Notes under the pieces: generated by a model
The model's input: only the letters and a program-made list of their open reading frames with translations
The model's database searches: none
What the model was told of the DNA's origin: nothing
Shown: positions 33,051 to 41,359 of the stretch, piece by piece
Position numbering within the stretch: the stretch's first letter is position 1
Layout: every line of letters starts with the position of its first letter
Program-made: the position numbers and the translations under genes
Assembly (NCBI RefSeq): GCF_049673105.1
Contig: NZ_JBATXG010000017.1
Coordinates: 13,901 to 77,900, forward strand
Direction: 5' to 3'
Length of the DNA stretch: 64,000 bases
DNA from: Castellaniella sp049673105
GTDB lineage: Bacteria; Pseudomonadota; Gammaproteobacteria; Burkholderiales; Burkholderiaceae_B

Positions 33051-35123
33051 TCATTGATACCTGCGCGGAATGCGCTGCGTCCAGGTCTTTTCTCGGACCA
33101 GTTCGCCGTTCTGGCGCAGAGTCTTGGTGAATGTGACGTTGAAAGACGAGGCGTCGGATTCGATTTGCGCTTGGGTCGACAGGTCTATTTCCCTGCCCTT
33201 GATGGTGAAAATGTTTCGGCGCTCGCCCTGGTAGCGGGCGTTGGCGGGTGTGGCGTCGTTGACGTCCCATCGGTAGGACTCGCTGGAACGGTAGGTGTTG
33301 CCGTGAAGGGTCCAGCTGATGTCGCTGGCTGTCGTGAAGGTCGAATCGCCGGTGTGTTCATTGCGAACGCTGTTGAATACAGGGCCGTTGTTTTCCAGTC
33401 CTTTGCCAAAAGGCGCCGCGTCGCTGGGTTCCGGCGGGGGCAGGACGCACGTTGGGTCCGTTTCGTTTTGCACCGGCACCACGGGCAATTCCAGCCATGT
33501 GTCCTTGCTGAGCGAAAGGCTGGTGGCACCGGGCGTAGGGCTGGGCCAGACCATGGGGAATTGCGCATTGGCCACGGCCAGACGGATGCGATGACCGGGC
33601 TTGAAGCGCCAGGTGGTGAAGTGAATCGAAGTCGCCAGTGTAGTGGGTTCGCCGGGAATCAGCGCCACGGGTTCAAGCCGTGAAAACCGCTGAGAAGGAT
33701 TGATGATGGCGCCGCTGACCAGGGACACCTTGCCATCCGGGGCGACGTCTTCCAGGCGTACGGTCCACTGATAGAAAGGCGCATCCGCCGCCACGCGCAG
33801 GCGCACTTGCGGCATGCCCATGATCTCCAGGGCTTCAGTCAGGGGGGCGGAATCGTAGACCAGGCTATGGGCGTCGTCCGCGGTCATATCGCCCGTTTGC
33901 TCGCCCCACCAGCCGCCGGCGGCCAGGCCGGCGCCGGCGCGGTAGCGCAGCGTTTGGGTGCTGGCCCGTGCGGCAGGAGCGGCGCTCAGTTGTTGCTTGG
34001 CCCGAGGGTAGAGACGTTGGCGAGTGCTGCCGTCCGCCGGCCACTGCTGGTCGCAACGCCAATAACCGGGGACGGTGCCCAGGTCTGTGGCGGGCGCGTG
34101 CCCGGTGCGCATGAAGGCCATCCGGCGGGGTTCATCCAGAATTCCGTTATCGATTCCTTTGAGCCAATAATCCCACCAGCGCAGGGCTTTTTGCCGCCAT
34201 TCGTAGTTGGGGCCGGGCACACCGTATTCAGGCCATGCGTGGTTCCAGGGGCCGATTTCCGCGATGACCGGCGCCTTGCTGGTTCGTTCCACATCCATGA
34301 CGAAATCGCGGTAGCCGTCAAGCAGGCCGCCGATCAGATAGCTGGGAACTTCCAGAGGGGTTTTGAACTTCAGGGATTCCTGGCGCCAGAAATCGCCATC
34401 CTGTTGCTGGCGCAGCCAGGTGAATATCCAGGGCTCTCTGTCGAAGCGGTTCTGGAAATAGGCTGCGTCGATGCGATAGTCCGGGCTTTGCGGCATCGAA
34501 TTGTCGGTATCGATCTGATGCGCATAGGAATCGATATGCAAGGCGCCGTCGATGTAGTGGACGTCGTTGTAGAAAAGATCGGTCGAGCCATGCGCGGCGA
34601 TGATGGCCTTGAGCGCAGGCGGTTTTCTGTGGGCCGTCATCAGTGAGTTGAAGGCGCTCCAGGAAAGGCCGTACATGCCCACATTGCCATTGGACCAGTG
34701 TTTTTTGGACAGTTGCGCGATCAGTTCCTGGGCATCGGAAATTTCCGCTTGGGAATACTCGCTTTCAGGAATGGCGCCCTCGCTGCCCCCGGTGCCGCGC
34801 ACGTCCACGCGGGCAAGCACATAGCCGCGCTTGGCGAAATAGGCGCCATATTCGTAGTCGCCCAACGCAAAAAAATCATCCTTGCGATAAGGCAGCATTT
34901 CCATGATCACCGGAAAGGTTTCCTCGGGGGTTTTGGCCACGGGCCGGTAGTAGGTCACGGCCAGGCGCACGCCGTCTCGCATGTCGAGCGTGTCGTTTTC
35001 CAGCAGGAATTCGTACTGTGCCGTGTCCGTCGTCGGCGCGGGATACCCGGCGCAGCCGAATAGCCCGCCGATCAGGGATAGGCATATGACAAGTTTCCCC
35101 AAGACCTCTGTTCCCCGTGTCAT
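33051..35123 (-). CDS. CocE/NonD-family hydrolase, predicted lipoprotein
   Basis: A 690-residue serine hydrolase of the X-Pro dipeptidyl-peptidase/cocaine esterase class. A lipoprotein signal peptide ends at C24 (GGLFGC). The alpha/beta hydrolase domain has the nucleophile in YGLSWSAF (S154), after GYVLARVDVRGTGGSEG; the C-terminal jelly-roll domain contains FKPGHRIRLAVANAQFP. The very end (about 580-690) is longer than in typical CocE. It probably cleaves an ester or N-acylated peptide in the periplasm; the substrate is unknown. Confidence 0.85.
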   Translation of the reverse strand: MTRGTEVLGKLVICLSLIGGLFGCAGYPAPTTDTAQYEFLLENDTLDMRDGVRLAVTYYRPVAKTPEETFPVIMEMLPYRKDDFFALGDYEYGAYFAKRGYVLARVDVRGTGGSEGAIPESEYSQAEISDAQELIAQLSKKHWSNGNVGMYGLSWSAFNSLMTAHRKPPALKAIIAAHGSTDLFYNDVHYIDGALHIDSYAHQIDTDNSMPQSPDYRIDAAYFQNRFDREPWIFTWLRQQQDGDFWRQESLKFKTPLEVPSYLIGGLLDGYRDFVMDVERTSKAPVIAEIGPWNHAWPEYGVPGPNYEWRQKALRWWDYWLKGIDNGILDEPRRMAFMRTGHAPATDLGTVPGYWRCDQQWPADGSTRQRLYPRAKQQLSAAPAARASTQTLRYRAGAGLAAGGWWGEQTGDMTADDAHSLVYDSAPLTEALEIMGMPQVRLRVAADAPFYQWTVRLEDVAPDGKVSLVSGAIINPSQRFSRLEPVALIPGEPTTLATSIHFTTWRFKPGHRIRLAVANAQFPMVWPSPTPGATSLSLSKDTWLELPVVPVQNETDPTCVLPPPEPSDAAPFGKGLENNGPVFNSVRNEHTGDSTFTTASDISWTLHGNTYRSSESYRWDVNDATPANARYQGERRNIFTIKGREIDLSTQAQIESDASSFNVTFTKTLRQNGELVREKTWTQRIPRRYQ

Positions 35124-35325
35124 CGTGTGTCCCTATGGTGTCTCATGGCCCGCAATCATCGCAGTGGCTGTCGTTCTACGCAAGCCGGTATGAGTGAAGC
35201 GGCTTCTCTGGAACCCTGTGCTACAGTCCAGAGGGTCATTTTTGCGCTGTCCAGTCCAGCAGGGTCCGGGGTGCCCGGGGCTTGCCATTGACCTGGACGG
35301 TGCTTCAATTGGTGCATCTGTGCGT

Positions 35326-36255
35326 ATGGACATTGTTTTCGCCTCTCGCCACGAATCGAACCCCCAGGAATGGGTGGCCGCCTTGCAGCGGGCGTTGCCG
35401 GAACATCGGGTGCGTGTGTGGGATACCCTTCAGCCACAGGGGCAGGCCGATATCGCCGTTGTCTGGGCGCCGCCCCCCGAACTGTTCTCGCATGAATCCC
35501 GACTGACGCATCTTTTCAATTTGGGGGCGGGGGTCGATGCCCTGCTGCAGATCCCGGATCTGCCTGATGGGCTCACGCTGGTGCGTATGGAAGACGGTGG
35601 CATGGCCGTGCAGATGGCGGAATACGTGCTGCACTACCTGATCCGTGAATCCCGTGATCTGGGCCGTTACGCGGACCTGCAGGCGCAGGCGCGCTGGCAG
35701 CCGCTGGCGGATATCGATCGGGATGCCTGGACCGTCGGGGTCATGGGCGGCGGCGTCATGGGCGCCCGTGTTGCCCAGGCTTGCGCGGCGCTGGATTATC
35801 CGGTGGCTGTCTGGTCGCGCAGCGGGCGCCCCGTCGCGGGGGCGCAATCCTACCGGCAGGATCAGCTGGCTGATTTTCTGGCCCGGACTCGCGTGCTGGT
35901 CAATGCCTTGCCCTTGACGGCGGATACGCGGGGGATTCTGTCGCGCGCCGTGTTCGATCAGCTGCGGCCCGATGCCTACCTGATCAACATCGCCCGGGGA
36001 GACCACCTGGTCGAAGCCGACTTGCTGGCCTGCCTGGACAGCGGGCGAGTGCGCGGGGCGGCGCTGGATGTCTTTTCCTGTGAACCGCTGCCGCCGGAAC
36101 ATCGTTTCTGGTCGGACCGGCGCATTCAGGTGACGCCGCATGTGGCCGGCGCCAGTCTGGTCTCTTTGACGGTGCAGCAGATCGCTGGCAAGGTCCGGAC
36201 CTTGGTGCGGGGTGAGCCCATCACCGGGATCGTGGACCGGGCGCGGCAGTACTGA
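35326..36255 (+). CDS. ghrA: Glyoxylate/hydroxypyruvate reductase A
   Basis: A 309-residue D-2-hydroxyacid dehydrogenase. It has the Rossmann motif GVMGGGVMGARVAQ, LINIARGDHLVEADLL and the catalytic histidine in VTPHVAGAS. It reduces glyoxylate to glycolate, or hydroxypyruvate to glycerate. The start MDIVFASRH at 35326 matches GhrA; upstream ATGs would add unrelated residues. It ends in TGATG with the following lipoprotein gene. Confidence 0.9.
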   Translation: MDIVFASRHESNPQEWVAALQRALPEHRVRVWDTLQPQGQADIAVVWAPPPELFSHESRLTHLFNLGAGVDALLQIPDLPDGLTLVRMEDGGMAVQMAEYVLHYLIRESRDLGRYADLQAQARWQPLADIDRDAWTVGVMGGGVMGARVAQACAALDYPVAVWSRSGRPVAGAQSYRQDQLADFLARTRVLVNALPLTADTRGILSRAVFDQLRPDAYLINIARGDHLVEADLLACLDSGRVRGAALDVFSCEPLPPEHRFWSDRRIQVTPHVAGASLVSLTVQQIAGKVRTLVRGEPITGIVDRARQY

Positions 36256-36986
36256 TGGCTGCGTTAGGCGTCGTGCGCCGGACTGCGCAAGGCGCTCTGG
36301 CCGTGGCCCTGCTGTGGCTGCTGGGGGCCTGTGCCGCCCCGCCGCCGGACGGTCTGAAAGGCGAGTCGTTTTCTGCTGATCAATTGATGCAGCACGACAT
36401 GAACCGCGTCCAGACGTTGGCCATGCGGGACAATCTGGACAGCCTGGTTAGGCTGCTGGAAAAGCTCTACCGGCGCAATCCAGGGGAGTGGCGCAAATCG
36501 GGTTTCACGGACCTGGAATCAGCCTTGACCCAGGGCGCGGCGCGGATTCGCACCGGCGAGACGCCTAAAGAACTGGAAGGCCTGCGGGATATCGAGGTGC
36601 TGTCCGTGGCGATGGACCCCCGCTATCCCGGCGACCGGGTGGCGGCCTTTGTGCTGGGGCTATCCGACATGATCATCACGGCGCACGGCGGGCACACCCG
36701 CTTTCATGTGACCGATGCCGTGGAAGCGCAGCACGTCTTCAATGCCGCTCGCAACCTGGAAATCGCCGCCTGGATGCTGGCCAGCCGCCGGGATGCTCAA
36801 GGGCGGCCTTTGTTGCTGTCCAACGAACTGGGTGATGGCGTGGCCAACCTGAGTTTCGAGCGGGAATTCGGTCGTATGATCGCCCGCCTGGATCTGGTGG
36901 CCGAATTGCAGGACGAAAGCGTCCGGCGCATCGGCATCAACTATCTGCAGGGGCTGCTGTTTTTCAATTTTCTACCCGTTCGTTAA
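36255..36986 (+). CDS. Conserved hypothetical lipoprotein
   Basis: A 243-residue protein with a signal peptide and lipobox LLGAC (C26). The mature part is soluble and helical, with FSADQLMQHDMNRVQTLAMRDN and LEKLYRRNPGEWRK. I cannot assign a function. It is coupled to ghrA by a TGATG overlap and its 3' end overlaps the convergent gene by 23 bp. Confidence 0.75.
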   Translation: MAALGVVRRTAQGALAVALLWLLGACAAPPPDGLKGESFSADQLMQHDMNRVQTLAMRDNLDSLVRLLEKLYRRNPGEWRKSGFTDLESALTQGAARIRTGETPKELEGLRDIEVLSVAMDPRYPGDRVAAFVLGLSDMIITAHGGHTRFHVTDAVEAQHVFNAARNLEIAAWMLASRRDAQGRPLLLSNELGDGVANLSFEREFGRMIARLDLVAELQDESVRRIGINYLQGLLFFNFLPVR

Positions 36987-38064
36987 ACGCCTGACGGGCC
37001 AGCTGTTCAGCCCAGGCCAGCCGGTGATCGCTGTGTTCCAGGCCGCTCAGGAAACGGTCCGGAATGGCCTGGATGCCGCCGATGGCTCCGGCCAGCGCCC
37101 CGGTCAACATGGCTCTGGCCTGATTCTGGCCGCCGCCATTGACTGCATGCAGCACCGCGGATTCGAAATCCCCTTGGAAACGGCCCGCCAGATAATAAGC
37201 GGCAGGGAACTGGTGGTAGACCGCGCAGGGCATGCCGTAGACCAGGGACGCTTTCCAGGCCGGCTCGATGCGGATATCCGGATCGGTGGCCGCTTGCAGA
37301 ACGCAGGAGGCGGTCAGCAAGGCATCGGGGGAAGGGAATTGACCGGCGTGCCGGGGGGCTTCGGGGCCGGGCGGCGGGACCTGTTCCCCGGTGGACGTGA
37401 CCGAATGAAAGGGCAGGGCGCCATCGCGCACCAGCGCCATCAGGCGCGCGGATGTCTGGGTATCCAGCGGCTCGCCGCGCACCAGACTGCCCAGGACGCA
37501 ACCGTAGGCCACGGTCATGGCCATGACCGTGGCGTCATGCTGAGTCAAGGCCGTGTTGGCGGATATTTGTCGCGCCAGTTCGGCGGGCTGATGCGCGTAG
37601 CGGATGGCCAGGACCAGCGTGCGTTCAGCGGCCTCGGTCGTGTCGGCCAGTCCGGATACCTGGCCCCAGGGGCGGTGTTCGCGTATCCGCAAGCGCCACG
37701 TTTCGCGGATCGATTGGCTGGTGTAGCCGCCTGGGCCGTGCATGGGAGTGCCGTCCAGTTGCGGGAACAGATCCTGGTCCAGCCGTCGGCAAAAATCGGC
37801 TTCGTCGTAGCCGTCGCGATCGACCAGAGACTGCGTGAGCAAGTCCAGGATGTAGCCGGCCTGCGAGGACTGTCCGGCCTTCAGACCGCCGTGGTAGCGG
37901 TCGGGCCGGGGGGCGGTGTAGTCCGTGATCCAGCTGCTGTAGTCGTGGCGCAAGGCGTCCAGGTCGTAGTACCAATGCGGCCCCAGCGCCAGCGCATCGC
38001 CGATATAAGCGCCCATGAGCGCGCCCCTGGCGCGCTGTTCCAACGTGATGTGTTCGTGTGCCAT
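36964..38064 (-). CDS. ADP-ribosylglycohydrolase / J1-crystallin family protein
   Basis: A 366-residue all-helical protein starting with GALMGAYIGDALALGPHWYYD, the first metal-binding motif of the family. In active enzymes the C-terminal motif is GGDTDT or, in J1-crystallin relatives, GGDN. Here it reads NGGGQNQARAMLTGALAGA, so the second metal-binding aspartate is replaced by glutamine. The activity may be changed or lost. It is divergent from the acetoacetyl-CoA synthetase gene. Confidence 0.82.
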   Translation of the reverse strand: MAHEHITLEQRARGALMGAYIGDALALGPHWYYDLDALRHDYSSWITDYTAPRPDRYHGGLKAGQSSQAGYILDLLTQSLVDRDGYDEADFCRRLDQDLFPQLDGTPMHGPGGYTSQSIRETWRLRIREHRPWGQVSGLADTTEAAERTLVLAIRYAHQPAELARQISANTALTQHDATVMAMTVAYGCVLGSLVRGEPLDTQTSARLMALVRDGALPFHSVTSTGEQVPPPGPEAPRHAGQFPSPDALLTASCVLQAATDPDIRIEPAWKASLVYGMPCAVYHQFPAAYYLAGRFQGDFESAVLHAVNGGGQNQARAMLTGALAGAIGGIQAIPDRFLSGLEHSDHRLAWAEQLARQAFNERVEN

Positions 38065-38195
38065 GCCCGATTCCAGATCGGTTCCAGAAGAGATCAGTAT
38101 GCAACCGGCGCGGCGGCCAATGCAAGGCAGGGGCGAAATGCATGCATTCGGTATAAGCTTGTCACTTAAACTGTGTGCGGCGCGAGGAGAACCCG

Positions 38196-40181
38196 GTGAG
38201 CAGCACTGAACTCGACCCCCTGTGGACGCCTGACGCCAATCGCATCGCCCAGGCTCGCATCACGGATTATCAGCAGTGGCTGCACCGACGAAAGAGTCAG
38301 GTCTTTCAGGATTATCCGGCGCTGTGGCAGTGGTCCGTCGATCACCTGGAGGACTTTTACGAGTCGATCTGGGAATACTTCGATCTGCGCAGCTCCACGC
38401 CTCATCAGCGTGTCCTGGACCGTCGTGTGATGCCGGGGGCGCGGTGGTTCGAGGGCGCCCGTCTCAATCTTGCCGAGCAGGTCTTTCGTTTTCATCTGGA
38501 CGAACCGGGCCGCCCGGCCATTGTGTCGCGGTCGGAAATCAGGCCCCAGCAGACGCTGTCCTGGGGCGACTTGCGTATCCAGGTGGCCGCCGTCGCGCAG
38601 GGCTTGCAAGCCCTGGGAGTGGGGCCGGGGGACCGCGTGGCCGCCTATTTGCCCAATCTGCCTGAAACCATGGTTGCGTTTCTGGCGGCGGCCAGCCTGG
38701 GGGCCATCTGGTCCAGTTGTTCGCCGGACATGGGCGTCAGCGGCGTGCTTGACCGGTTCCGTCAGGTCGGTCCCAAGGTATTGCTGGCGGTCGATGGCTA
38801 CCGGTATGACGGCAAGGACTTCGATCGCCTGGCGGTGGTGATGGAATTGCGCGCTGCCTTGCCGACCTTGAACAAGGTCGTGCTGCTGCCTTATCTGAAT
38901 CCCGATGCGCATCTGGACAGGGCGCTGTCGTGGCGTGAACTGTCGGCGCATACCAATGCAGCCTTGCGCTTCGAGCAGGTGCCGTTCGACCATCCTTTGT
39001 GGGTCGTGTATTCCTCGGGCACCACCGGCCTGCCCAAGCCCATCGTGCATGGTCATGGCGGCGTTCTGCTAAAAGGCTTGCAGGATATCGCTTTGCAAAT
39101 GGATATCGGCCCGCAGGACCGGTTCATGTGGTTCACCACCACCGGCTGGATCATGTGGAATGTCCAGATGATGGGTCTGCTGGTCGGCGCCACGATTTGT
39201 CTGTATGACGGCAGTGCCAGTTACCCGGACATGAATGTGCTGTGGGACGTGGCGGATCAAGCGGATCTGACATTCTTTGGCGCAGGAGCGGCCTATTTCC
39301 AAGCGTGTCGCGAGGCAGGCGTCCAGGCGGGCGAGCGGGTGCGGCCGGGGCGACTGAAGACGGTCGGCTCCACCGGGTCGCCGCTGCCTGATCTGGGCTA
39401 TCGCTGGCTGGCGCAGCAGTTTCCGGGTGTGCTGATCGCCGCCCTGAGCGGCGGGACCGACGTGGCTGCCGGCTATGTGGGGCCATGCCCCGTGCTGCCC
39501 GTTTACGCGGGCGAGATGCAGTGCTGTTATCTGGGCGCGGCACTGCAAGTCTATGATGATGAAGGCCGTCCGCTCGCCGACCAGGTGGGCGAATTGGTGA
39601 TCACCGCACCCATGCCCAGCATGCCGCTGTATTTCTGGAACGATCCGGAAGGCAGCCGCTATTACGACAGTTATTTCAGCGTCTTTCCTGGCGTTTGGCG
39701 CCATGGCGACTGGATCCGCATCACCCCGCATGGCGGCGCCGTCATCTACGGTCGTTCGGATACGGTCATCAATCGCCAGGGTGTCCGCATGGGCACAGCC
39801 GAGCTCTATCGGGTGCTGGAATCCTTCCCCGAAATCCTGGACTGTATGATCGTCGATCTGGAATACCTGGGGCGCGAATCCTATATGCCACTGTTCGTGG
39901 CGCTGAGTCGCGGCCAGGTACTCGGCGATGATCTGCGCCAACGGATCAAGGCCGCGATTCGGGCGCAGTTGTCCGTTCACCATGTGCCCGATGAAATCCT
40001 GGTCGTCCCAGCCGTGCCGCGCACCCTGAGCGGCAAGAAAATGGAACTGCCCATCAAGCGCTTGCTGTTGGGCGAATCGCTGGACAAGATCATCAGTCCC
40101 GACGCCATGGCCAATCCCGACAGCCTGATGTGGTATCTGGCGTTCGGCAAAGCCCGCCGCCGGCAAGCGCCCCGAGCCTGA
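38196..40181 (+). CDS. Acetoacetyl-CoA synthetase
   Basis: A 661-residue adenylate-forming enzyme activating acetoacetate with ATP and CoA, used in ketone-body or polyhydroxybutyrate recovery. It has the AMP-binding motif YSSGTTGLPKPIVHGHGG, GWIMWNVQMMGLL, GRSDTVINRQGVRMGTAELYR and the catalytic C-terminal lysine in TLSGKKMELPIKRLL. The GTG at 38196 follows GAGGAG; an upstream GTG at 38175 precedes that site and is rejected. Confidence 0.93.
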   Translation: MSSTELDPLWTPDANRIAQARITDYQQWLHRRKSQVFQDYPALWQWSVDHLEDFYESIWEYFDLRSSTPHQRVLDRRVMPGARWFEGARLNLAEQVFRFHLDEPGRPAIVSRSEIRPQQTLSWGDLRIQVAAVAQGLQALGVGPGDRVAAYLPNLPETMVAFLAAASLGAIWSSCSPDMGVSGVLDRFRQVGPKVLLAVDGYRYDGKDFDRLAVVMELRAALPTLNKVVLLPYLNPDAHLDRALSWRELSAHTNAALRFEQVPFDHPLWVVYSSGTTGLPKPIVHGHGGVLLKGLQDIALQMDIGPQDRFMWFTTTGWIMWNVQMMGLLVGATICLYDGSASYPDMNVLWDVADQADLTFFGAGAAYFQACREAGVQAGERVRPGRLKTVGSTGSPLPDLGYRWLAQQFPGVLIAALSGGTDVAAGYVGPCPVLPVYAGEMQCCYLGAALQVYDDEGRPLADQVGELVITAPMPSMPLYFWNDPEGSRYYDSYFSVFPGVWRHGDWIRITPHGGAVIYGRSDTVINRQGVRMGTAELYRVLESFPEILDCMIVDLEYLGRESYMPLFVALSRGQVLGDDLRQRIKAAIRAQLSVHHVPDEILVVPAVPRTLSGKKMELPIKRLLLGESLDKIISPDAMANPDSLMWYLAFGKARRRQAPRA

Positions 40182-40249
40182 TGCCTGATACTGCCGCCTG
40201 AACCCTTGTGCTACAGTGGCAGCCGAATTTTTGCCCTGGAGTCTCGCAT

Positions 40250-41164
40250 ATGTCGACGTCCTTTTACCCCATTGGCACCCCCGGCGTTCCCTGGGGGCCG
40301 GATGAAATCGCCGCCTGGCTGGGGCGCCGGACGCGGCAGCGCAGTTACGCAGACCTGGTGTTGCGCCGGATTGATGAGCTGCGGGAATTGTTCGATATCG
40401 TCCAATACGGCGAGCTGGACTATGCGCCTGATGCCTATCCGCTGATGGCTTTGCGCAGCCGCCGCTGGCAGGGCGATCGCCCGGTGGCCTTGGTCACGGG
40501 CGGGGTGCATGGCTATGAAACCAGCGGCGTCATGGGGGCCTTGCAGTTCGCCGCGCAGCATGCAGCGGCTTACGAAGATCATTTCGACCTGCTGATCGCG
40601 CCGTGTGTCAGCCCCTGGGGGTTCGAGCGCATCCATCGCTGGAATCCGCAGGCGCTGGATCCCAACCGGTCTTTCCGCGACCACAGCCCGGCGCCGGAAT
40701 CCGCCGCGCTGATGCATCTGGTGGCCCCCTTCGCTGCGCGGGTGCGCGTGCATATCGATCTGCACGAGACGACCGACACGGACGAGTCCGAGTTCCGTCC
40801 CGCCCTGGCGGCGCGCGACGGCAAGCCCTTCATGTCCGGCGGGATTCCCGACGGCTTTTACCTGGTGGATGATGCGGATGCCCCGCAGCCGGCGTTTCAA
40901 CAGGCCATCATTGATGCCGTTGCCCAGGTCACGCATATCGCCCCCGCCGATGAGCAAGGGCTGATCATCGGTTCGCCTGTCGTGTCGCCCGGCGTGATCC
41001 GCTATGCCTTGCGGCCTCTGGGCCTGTGTGCCGGCATGACCGATGCGCCTTACCGGACGACGACCGAGGTCTACCCGGATAGCCCGCAGGCAACGCCGGA
41101 ACAGTGCAATGACGCCCAGGCGGCGGCGGTACGGGCTGCGCTGGATTACGCACGGATACATTGA
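40250..41164 (+). CDS. M14-family zinc carboxypeptidase-like protein
   Basis: A 304-residue protein with the zinc motif GGVHGYETSG (HxxE), a third ligand in VHIDLHETTDTDE and a likely catalytic glutamate in TTTEVYPDS. This is the M14/succinylglutamate desuccinylase fold. The start at 40250 has GGAG upstream. It is cytoplasmic (no signal peptide), and the substrate is unknown. Confidence 0.83.
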   Translation: MSTSFYPIGTPGVPWGPDEIAAWLGRRTRQRSYADLVLRRIDELRELFDIVQYGELDYAPDAYPLMALRSRRWQGDRPVALVTGGVHGYETSGVMGALQFAAQHAAAYEDHFDLLIAPCVSPWGFERIHRWNPQALDPNRSFRDHSPAPESAALMHLVAPFAARVRVHIDLHETTDTDESEFRPALAARDGKPFMSGGIPDGFYLVDDADAPQPAFQQAIIDAVAQVTHIAPADEQGLIIGSPVVSPGVIRYALRPLGLCAGMTDAPYRTTTEVYPDSPQATPEQCNDAQAAAVRAALDYARIH

Positions 41165-41226
41165 GTCAGGGTAATTCCTGATCTTGCTGTCTTGTATTTG
41201 GAAAGGCAGGTGCCTATACTGGAATC

Positions 41227-41336
41227 GCTACCAAGTGGTAGTGATTCTTCGCCTCAACGGCGTCGACTTTGCACTGCGCCCATGCAGTGCTTACTGCTCC
41301 AGTGGCAGTAGGGCCCCACCAAAAGGTGGGGCCTTT
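41227..41336 (+). ncRNA. Candidate structured small RNA
   Basis: An intergenic stretch with its own sigma-70-like promoter, TTGTAT (41192-41197), 17-bp spacer, TATACT (41215-41220), and a terminator at its end. It contains GGTAGTGATT pairing with AATCGCTACC (41223-41246), GCACTGC-N6-GCAGTGC (41271-41290), TACTGC-N7-GCAGTA (41292-41310) and the terminator stem. The first hairpin begins slightly before the predicted start, so the real 5' end may be 41222 or so. There is no coding frame of note. It may instead be a folded 3' UTR of the M14 gene. Confidence 0.5.
41312..41336. terminator. Rho-independent terminator, possibly bidirectional
   Basis: Perfect 9-bp stem GGCCCCACC / GGTGGGGCC with an AAAA loop, then TTT. 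It lies between the convergent M14 and diguanylate cyclase genes and ends the candidate sRNA. Confidence 0.8.
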
Positions 41337-41359
41337 GCGTTTGGGGCTGCAGATACGGG

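Noticed and set aside
32438..35123. A genomic island integrated at tRNA-Lys
   Set aside because: No repeat of the tRNA 3' end, no integrase and no phage genes were seen around pdg and the CocE-like gene.
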